From NCBI GenBank assembly GCA_016296505.1, contig JAEDJD010000037.1, positions 1-9,637 of the forward strand: a stretch of DNA of 9,637 nt. The letters run 5' to 3'. The position numbers and the translations under genes are program-made. How positions within the stretch are numbered: position 1 is the first letter of the stretch; each line of letters begins with the position of its first letter. The notes beneath the pieces are model-generated. The model ran no database searches and was not told the DNA's origin. It worked only from the letters and a program-made list of their open reading frames with translations. Shown piece after piece: positions 6,390 to 9,637 of this stretch. Source of the stretch: Oscillospiraceae bacterium (GTDB lineage Bacteria; Bacillota; Clostridia; Oscillospirales; Ruminococcaceae).

Positions 6390-7175
6390 TCACTTCTTCT
6401 TTTCCGCTTCCCGACGGGCTTTTTCCGCACGGGATTCATCCTTTTTCATACGCTGCCTCAGCTGACCGCGCCGTTCCTCAAACATCGGAACCTTTGCAAG
6501 TCCGGTCGCCTGACAGACAAACTGTTCGCCGGCGTCAATCCGCCGCATCGCAGCCTTGAGGTCGCGCTTCGTACCGATGCCGTCCGCGTAACAGGAAGCA
6601 AGCGCAAACGATATCCGCGTATGCGCGTGCAGAATCTCCTTCTGCGTCTCATTGAAATCCACAAAATTCGGCTGCGCGTAAAACGCCCAGTAAATGCGGA
6701 TCATACGCTCAGCCTCCACCGCCCATGCATACGCTTTTTCATGGTCGGGAATCACGCCGGAGCCGCCTGTCCGGTAAGCCTGCGCGAGCTTCTCCATCGC
6801 TTTCCACGAGCCGTTTTCAGCGGCAAGCGTAAGCATTTCGATACACTTTGCCGGATCTTTTTTCAGCACGCCGGTTTCCTCGCTGATATAATAAGCCGCA
6901 AGCAGCATTTGCGCGTCCTGCACGCCGAGCGCCGACGCACGTTTCAAATACGCATAGGCTTTCTCGTAATCCTGCTCCACGCCAAGCAGACCGTAAAAAT
7001 ACCTCTGACCGAGCTGCAAAAGCGCACCGCGTTCATCCTGTGCAGCATGAGCCTCCAAATCTGCGACCGGAAACGCCTCATAAGGACGGAACAACGTAAT
7101 GGGTTTGCCGCCTGTTTTCGACGTCAACGTAACAGAGGCTGCCGGCAGATAGGACGGAACAATATTCTCTTTCAT
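6390..7175 (-). CDS. Sel1-like repeat protein, first gene of the typA unit
   Basis: Cytoplasmic protein of 261 aa without signal peptide or membrane segment. At least three Sel1-like (TPR-related) helical repeats can be seen. The first is at about 48-83 (GALLQLGQRYFYGLLGVEQD, then EKAYAYLKRAS), the second at 84-122 (AQMLLAAYYISEE) and the third at 123-158 (AMEKLAQAYRTGGSG, EKAYAWAVEA). A fourth at 185-215 (FALASCYADGIGTKRD, LKAAMRRIDAG) follows an insertion. The last 26 residues are mostly Lys/Arg/Glu, likely a charged helix. Such repeats bind partner proteins; the partner is unknown. ATG at 7175 has a perfect AGGAGG (7185-7190) 9 nt upstream. It shares a transcript with typA, 10 nt away, hinting at a role near ribosomes, but that is inference only. 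Confidence 0.85.
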   Translation of the reverse strand: MKENIVPSYLPAASVTLTSKTGGKPITLFRPYEAFPVADLEAHAAQDERGALLQLGQRYFYGLLGVEQDYEKAYAYLKRASALGVQDAQMLLAAYYISEETGVLKKDPAKCIEMLTLAAENGSWKAMEKLAQAYRTGGSGVIPDHEKAYAWAVEAERMIRIYWAFYAQPNFVDFNETQKEILHAHTRISFALASCYADGIGTKRDLKAAMRRIDAGEQFVCQATGLAKVPMFEERRGQLRQRMKKDESRAEKARREAEKKK

Positions 7176-7240
7176 CGTTATATCCCTCCTTTGATACGCG
7201 CCGTCGCAAAATACAGCGCAGAAATGAAAGATAACATCTG

Positions 7241-7270
7241 ATTATAACACTGCCGCCGCAGTTCTGTCAA
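7241..7270 (-). promoter_or_regulatory. Promoter of the Sel1-typA unit
   Basis: On the minus strand, -35 TTGACA (7265-7270) and -10 TATAAT (7241-7246) are perfect consensus boxes with an 18-nt spacer. The 5' UTR would be about 60 nt. It lies downstream of the terminator of the esterase gene. Confidence 0.87.
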
Positions 7271-7345
7271 GATTCCGGACAGATTTCGCACATTTTCAGG
7301 GCTTTTTTGCGGCGTAAAGCTGTTTTTTTTGTCAGTTTTCTATCA

Positions 7346-7401
7346 AAGACAAAAAGCCGCAGGATCGGATATGTATCATACACACCGAACCTACGGCTTT
7401 T
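7346..7401 (-). terminator. Intrinsic terminator of the CE3-type esterase gene
   Basis: A 17-nt arm (7352-7368) pairs with 7385-7401 at 15 of 17 positions. On the minus strand it ends in GGCTTTTTGTCTTTG. It lies 33 nt past the esterase stop codon. As the stem begins with As and ends with Ts it could also work on the plus strand, though no plus-strand gene ends here. Confidence 0.88.
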
Positions 7402-7433
7402 CATTGTGCTCCGCAGCACAAGACATCAGCATA

Positions 7434-8480
7434 TTATACTAATCTGCGGCTATACGCAATGGCTTCGCGCCGCAGCAAAGAAAGATCCACCGCATTGAGA
7501 ATATGATTGTCGTCGAGATCGGCGCACGCAGCCTGTTCGGCGTTCAGCGTCTGCTCAGTTACAAGATGCTTTGTCAGCAAAACGACGTCTGCCATTCTGC
7601 ATAGTCCATCGCCATCCAGATCGCCGCGCGGCAGTTCCGATGAAGCAGTTGTATTCGTAGTCGCCGTGGTTTCCGCCATATCCGTCGTGACAACGGGAAG
7701 CGCGCCATCCAGATAAGCCGTCAGCTTTTCATACCAGAAAGCGCCCATTTTCGCATAACCCTCCGTGCTTGGATGCACGCCGTCATACAAATCTGCCTTT
7801 GTCAGCAGCCGATTGATATCCGCAAGCTGTACCGGCTTTCCCTCCGCCTGCATTTTCTCCGCAAGCGCACGAATCTGCGTATTGCAAAGCGTCACAGCGG
7901 CGTCCATTTTCTCCGTATCAAAATAGTATGGATTGATATAGAGTGTATCATTTGCGTCCATGACGGGAAGCGTTGCAAGAAATAGAAGCCCATTTTCGGG
8001 CAGTTTTTCGGTGATACATTGCACAAGCGGCGCCAGACGTTCTCCGAAATGCTCCAGATCATAGAGACTGAGGATATCGTTCGTACCAATTTGCAGCATG
8101 ACGACATCGGGCTGATAGGTTTCCATCAGGCTGCCGGCAAAGCCAGAGATTCCGGTACGCTGTCCGGAGATTGAATCCGTCTGCGCAATATCGTTGATAC
8201 TAAAGCCGGAATAACCCGCGTGCTGCGGATCATATCCGGAGCCGCCCCAGTTCGGACCGACAAAATCGACTTCCGAAGCTCTGCCATGCTCGGTCAGAAG
8301 CGAGCAGAGCGTATTGCGGTAACCGCCCGGAAGCCAGAAGCCGTCTGTAATCGAATCGCCGAAGCACAGCAGCTTCACCTTGTTTTCTGTTTCTCCGGCA
8401 AAAGCAACCGGTACAGCGGCGTGAAGCATCATCAGGAATGCGCCTGCCGCCGCTGCAAATCTATACTTTCCTTCATACAT
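7434..8480 (-). CDS. Secreted CE3-type SGNH esterase with C-terminal dockerin
   Basis: Protein of 348 aa, probably an acetylxylan esterase that removes acetyl groups from hemicellulose outside the cell. Signal peptide 1-28 (VAFA/G cleavage). SGNH hydrolase motifs: FGDSITDG (40-47, nucleophile Ser43), GTND (132-135) and the catalytic pair in YDGVHP (Asp233, His236). WLPGGYR (49-55) and the DSISGQRTG segment (102-110) are typical of CE3 enzymes from Ruminococcus. A Thr-rich linker (264-280) leads to a dockerin (286-341) with two EF-hand-like loops: Asp287, Asp289, Asp291 to Asp298, and Asp321, Asp323, Asn325, Asn329 to Asp332. The dockerin should plug the enzyme into a cohesin. Start at 8480 has AGGAG 7 nt upstream; an in-frame ATG at 8561 with AGGGG 8 nt upstream would add 27 residues before the signal peptide. 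It has its own promoter and terminator. Confidence 0.92.
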   Translation of the reverse strand: MYEGKYRFAAAAGAFLMMLHAAVPVAFAGETENKVKLLCFGDSITDGFWLPGGYRNTLCSLLTEHGRASEVDFVGPNWGGSGYDPQHAGYSGFSINDIAQTDSISGQRTGISGFAGSLMETYQPDVVMLQIGTNDILSLYDLEHFGERLAPLVQCITEKLPENGLLFLATLPVMDANDTLYINPYYFDTEKMDAAVTLCNTQIRALAEKMQAEGKPVQLADINRLLTKADLYDGVHPSTEGYAKMGAFWYEKLTAYLDGALPVVTTDMAETTATTNTTASSELPRGDLDGDGLCRMADVVLLTKHLVTEQTLNAEQAACADLDDNHILNAVDLSLLRREAIAYSRRLV

Positions 8481-8539
8481 TGCAAAACTCCTACTGAAAC
8501 CGGCAAAAGCATCCATCAGAAGCCAACCTGACCGACATG

Positions 8540-8565
8540 GCATTTGCATTTGCATTTGCATTTGC
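8540..8565. repeat. Hexanucleotide repeat in the leader of the esterase gene
   Basis: Four copies of GCATTT followed by GC, i.e. GCAAAT units on the minus strand, lie between the promoter and the chosen start of the esterase. Each unit carries an ATG in frame with the gene (Met-Gln repeats). Length change by one unit keeps the frame, so on/off switching by frameshift is not expected, but start choice or spacing could vary. Confidence 0.85.
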
Positions 8566-8601
8566 CGTTCCCCTAAGCAGCAGCTTTTTCTCTTTGCATT
8601 T

Positions 8602-8630
8602 ATTATACCAGAACCCACAAAAATACACAA
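8602..8630 (-). promoter_or_regulatory. Promoter of the CE3-type esterase gene
   Basis: On the minus strand, a perfect -10 TATAAT (8602-8607) stands 17 nt from a weaker -35 TTGTGT (8625-8630). The weak -35 box might mean help from an activator, which is inference. The 5' UTR to the start at 8480 would be about 115 nt. Confidence 0.7.
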
Positions 8631-8700
8631 TGTTATTTTATGCTCCAAATATGTGCAATCATTCTCTATTTATGCCAGAATATATACTATTTGTAATTTT

Positions 8701-8742
8701 TGTGGCAAATTCCACATTCTGCAATGAATCCGCAGTAGAATG
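8701..8742. other. Two inverted repeats between divergent promoters
   Basis: TGTGG (8701-8705) pairs with CCACA (8712-8716) around 6 nt, and CATTC (8715-8719) pairs with GAATG (8738-8742). Both lie between the outward-facing promoters of the esterase and CAP-like genes, where shared regulation could act. No regulator site is recognised. The rest of 8631-8770 shows only AT-rich DNA. Confidence 0.3.
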
Positions 8743-8770
8743 CGTCGACAAAAGATGAGCAAATTCTGAA

Positions 8771-8799
8771 TTGACTTCTGAATCTGTTTATGCTATAAT
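8771..8799 (+). promoter_or_regulatory. Promoter of the CAP-like gene
   Basis: -35 TTGACT (8771-8776) and -10 TATAAT (8794-8799) with a 17-nt spacer; TG one base before the -10 gives an extended -10. A 12-bp perfect palindrome, ATTTTATAAAAT (8807-8818), falls right at the expected transcription start and might bind a repressor. Confidence 0.85.
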
Positions 8800-8868
8800 A
8801 GAAATGATTTTATAAAATGACTGCTCCGATCTCGCATCATGCAGATTTCGGCGCAGCGGAGGTATTTT

Positions 8869-9348
8869 ATGCTGTCCACGCGAAAAAAGAAAGCCATTAT
8901 CTCATTTGCAGTCTGTGCCGCCAGTATCGTGTTTGCGCTGCCTGCCGCCGCGCGAATTGAAGCGGATCCGCAATACGGCGATGTGATCGTCATGTATTCC
9001 GTGCCTGCACAGGCCGTAGAAGAAGCCGATCCCCTTTGCAGCTTCATCAACACACGCCGCAGCGAGAACGGTACCGGTTTGCTGACCATCAGCGAGGAGT
9101 TGACCGCGCAGGCGGAAAGACGTGCGGGACAACTTGCAGACGGCAGCGGCAGAGCTGACGCCGGAACGCTCCATGCAGAAGCAGCAAGCGAAACGATCAT
9201 CCGCGGCAATGCCGATATCAATACGATGATCTCCGCCATACTACTCAGCGAGCAGCAGTCAAAAAATCTGCTCTATGCTGACTATAAGCAAATTGGCTAT
9301 GCCTGCAATGAGGAACAGACGGTCTGGGTATTGCTTATGACGTCGTAA
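8869..9348 (+). CDS. Small secreted CAP/SCP-like (YkwD-type) protein, divergent
   Basis: Protein of 159 aa. Residues 1-28 are a signal peptide (basic start MLSTRKKK, hydrophobic core, cleavage near PAAA/R). Residues 57-92 (CSFINTRRSENGTG, then LTISEELTAQAERRAGQLAD) match the first helix and strand of CAP domains such as YkwD. A later stretch (MISAILLSEQQSKNLL, then QIGYACNEEQTVWVLLMTS) matches their last half. The usual second histidine of the SPxH segment is replaced (SEQQSKN), and the domain is short, so any metal-site or enzymatic activity is doubtful. His102 and Glu108 could be the remaining site residues. ATG at 8869 has GGAGG 6 nt upstream; an ATG ten codons earlier lacks such a site and would extend the signal peptide. 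Function unknown; a cell-surface role is likely. Confidence 0.68.
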   Translation: MLSTRKKKAIISFAVCAASIVFALPAAARIEADPQYGDVIVMYSVPAQAVEEADPLCSFINTRRSENGTGLLTISEELTAQAERRAGQLADGSGRADAGTLHAEAASETIIRGNADINTMISAILLSEQQSKNLLYADYKQIGYACNEEQTVWVLLMTS

Positions 9349-9394
9349 TTGCACGAATATGTGCGTTTGTTCACGATTCTAAAACCTGTTTTTG

Positions 9395-9451
9395 TATAAA
9401 TTGATATTTTTTAGAAAAAAGCTTGACATTTTTATAAAACCGAGGTATAAT
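9395..9451 (+). promoter_or_regulatory. Promoter of the tRNA cluster with A/T-rich upstream element
   Basis: -35 TTGACA (9423-9428) and -10 TATAAT (9446-9451) are perfect consensus boxes with a 17-nt spacer. T- and A-tracts at about 9401-9420 suit an UP element. The segment from GG before the -10 through 11 bases after it matches rRNA promoter P2 at 18 of 19 positions. Between the CAP gene stop and this promoter only a weak 4-bp hairpin (9351-9364) is seen, so the CAP gene has no clear terminator. Confidence 0.93.
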
Positions 9452-9461
9452 AACAAAGTCG

Positions 9462-9477
9462 CTTGCAGATTTGCAAG
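9462..9477 (+). other. Hairpin in the pre-tRNA leader
   Basis: CTTGCA and TGCAAG form a perfect 6-bp stem with a GATT loop, ending 4 nt before the mature tRNA-Met. In the primary transcript it would stand next to the RNase P cleavage site and may keep the leader from mispairing with the tRNA. Confidence 0.55.
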
Positions 9478-9481
9478 GTAA

Positions 9482-9555
9482 GGCTGCGTAGCTCAGCTGG
9501 CTAGAGCAATCGGTTCATACCCGATCGGTCACTGGTTCAAATCCTGTCGCAGCCA
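9482..9555 (+). tRNA. tRNA-Met (anticodon CAT), elongator type
   Basis: 74 nt in cloverleaf form. Acceptor stem GGCTGCG/CGCAGCC, D stem GCTC/GAGC, anticodon stem ATCGG/CCGAT with loop TTCATAC, discriminator A. G1-C72 pairing excludes initiator tRNA, and the GGTTCATACCC core resembles the elongator tRNA-Met of Bacillus. A minor tRNA-Ile (CAT read after lysidine change) is less likely. The T stem ACTGG/CCTGT has one T-T mismatch. CCA is not encoded and must be added by the CCA enzyme. Confidence 0.93.
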
Positions 9556-9562
9556 TCCAAAT

Positions 9563-9637
9563 GGCCCGTTGGTCAAGCGGCTAAGACGACGCCCTTTCAC
9601 GGCGTAATCATGGGTTCGATTCCCGTACGGGTCACCA
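9563..9637 (+). tRNA. tRNA-Glu (anticodon TTC)
   Basis: 75 nt including an encoded CCA at the last three bases of the window. Acceptor stem GGCCCGT/ACGGGTC, anticodon stem ACGCC/GGCGT with loop CTTTCAC, and T stem ATGGG/CCCGT are all intact apart from G-T wobbles. Seven bases separate it from tRNA-Met, so both are on one transcript. More tRNAs probably follow beyond the edge. Confidence 0.96.

Noticed and set aside
4526..6559. Long plus-strand reading frame (677 codons) opposite typA
   Set aside because: It is antisense to a complete TypA with all GTPase motifs, has no recognisable domain, and its composition (many Arg, His, Leu) is that of a mirror frame.
6297..7241. Plus-strand frame of 314 codons opposite the Sel1-repeat gene
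   Set aside because: Antisense shadow without motifs; the minus-strand gene has a perfect ribosome site and promoter.
8540..8565. CRISPR array or frameshift-type phase variation at the hexanucleotide repeat
   Set aside because: Units are 6 bp without spacers, and 6-bp changes keep the frame, so neither model fits.
9351..9370. Intrinsic terminator after the CAP-like gene
   Set aside because: Only a 4-bp stem (GCAC/GTGC) and a broken T-run; too weak to call.

Overview
The window looks like chromosomal DNA from a Gram-positive, fibre-degrading Ruminococcus-type bacterium (Oscillospiraceae, in the broad group of R. flavefaciens and R. champanellensis). The reasons are a Clostridia-type 16S rRNA fragment, a secreted one-cohesin protein with a Thr-rich linker and a sortase-like tail, and a secreted CE3-type esterase ending in a dockerin. 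Cohesin and dockerin are the two halves of cellulosome assembly. The species call is inference; no database was searched.

Layout. Positions 1-690 hold the 5' part of a 16S rRNA gene on the minus strand. Its leader and two tandem near-consensus promoters fill 691-1041. Upstream, also on the minus strand, is a two-gene unit: mrp (Fe-S carrier ATPase) then prmA (ribosomal protein L11 methyltransferase). It has its own promoter (2991-3019) and terminator (1110-1147), and the genes overlap by 4 bases (TTGA). Next is the cohesin-bearing cell-surface protein (3099-3941) with a long, strongly folded leader RNA (3942-4138) and its own promoter and terminator. An intergenic stretch (4174-4561) holds inverted and direct repeats and one doubtful small ORF. 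A second minus-strand unit follows: a Sel1-repeat protein (6390-7175) coupled to typA/bipA (4562-6379). Behind a terminator (7346-7401) lies the dockerin-bearing CE3-type esterase (7434-8480), also minus. On the plus strand and divergent from it are a small secreted CAP/SCP-like protein (8869-9348) and the start of a tRNA cluster, tRNA-Met(CAT) then tRNA-Glu(TTC), which reaches the window edge.

How it fits together. Most of the window is translation machinery: rRNA, tRNAs, PrmA and TypA. Set among these are two parts of an extracellular fibre-degrading system, a likely wall-anchored cohesin receptor and a dockerin-tagged deacetylase. They lie 3.5 kb apart and are transcribed separately, with no other scaffoldin in view. 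Promoters are easy to read: seven of the eight have a 17-nt spacer and one has 18. The stable-RNA promoters share their start region almost exactly. The most interesting unexplained elements are the ~195-nt structured leader of the cohesin gene and the intergenic stretch upstream of its promoter.
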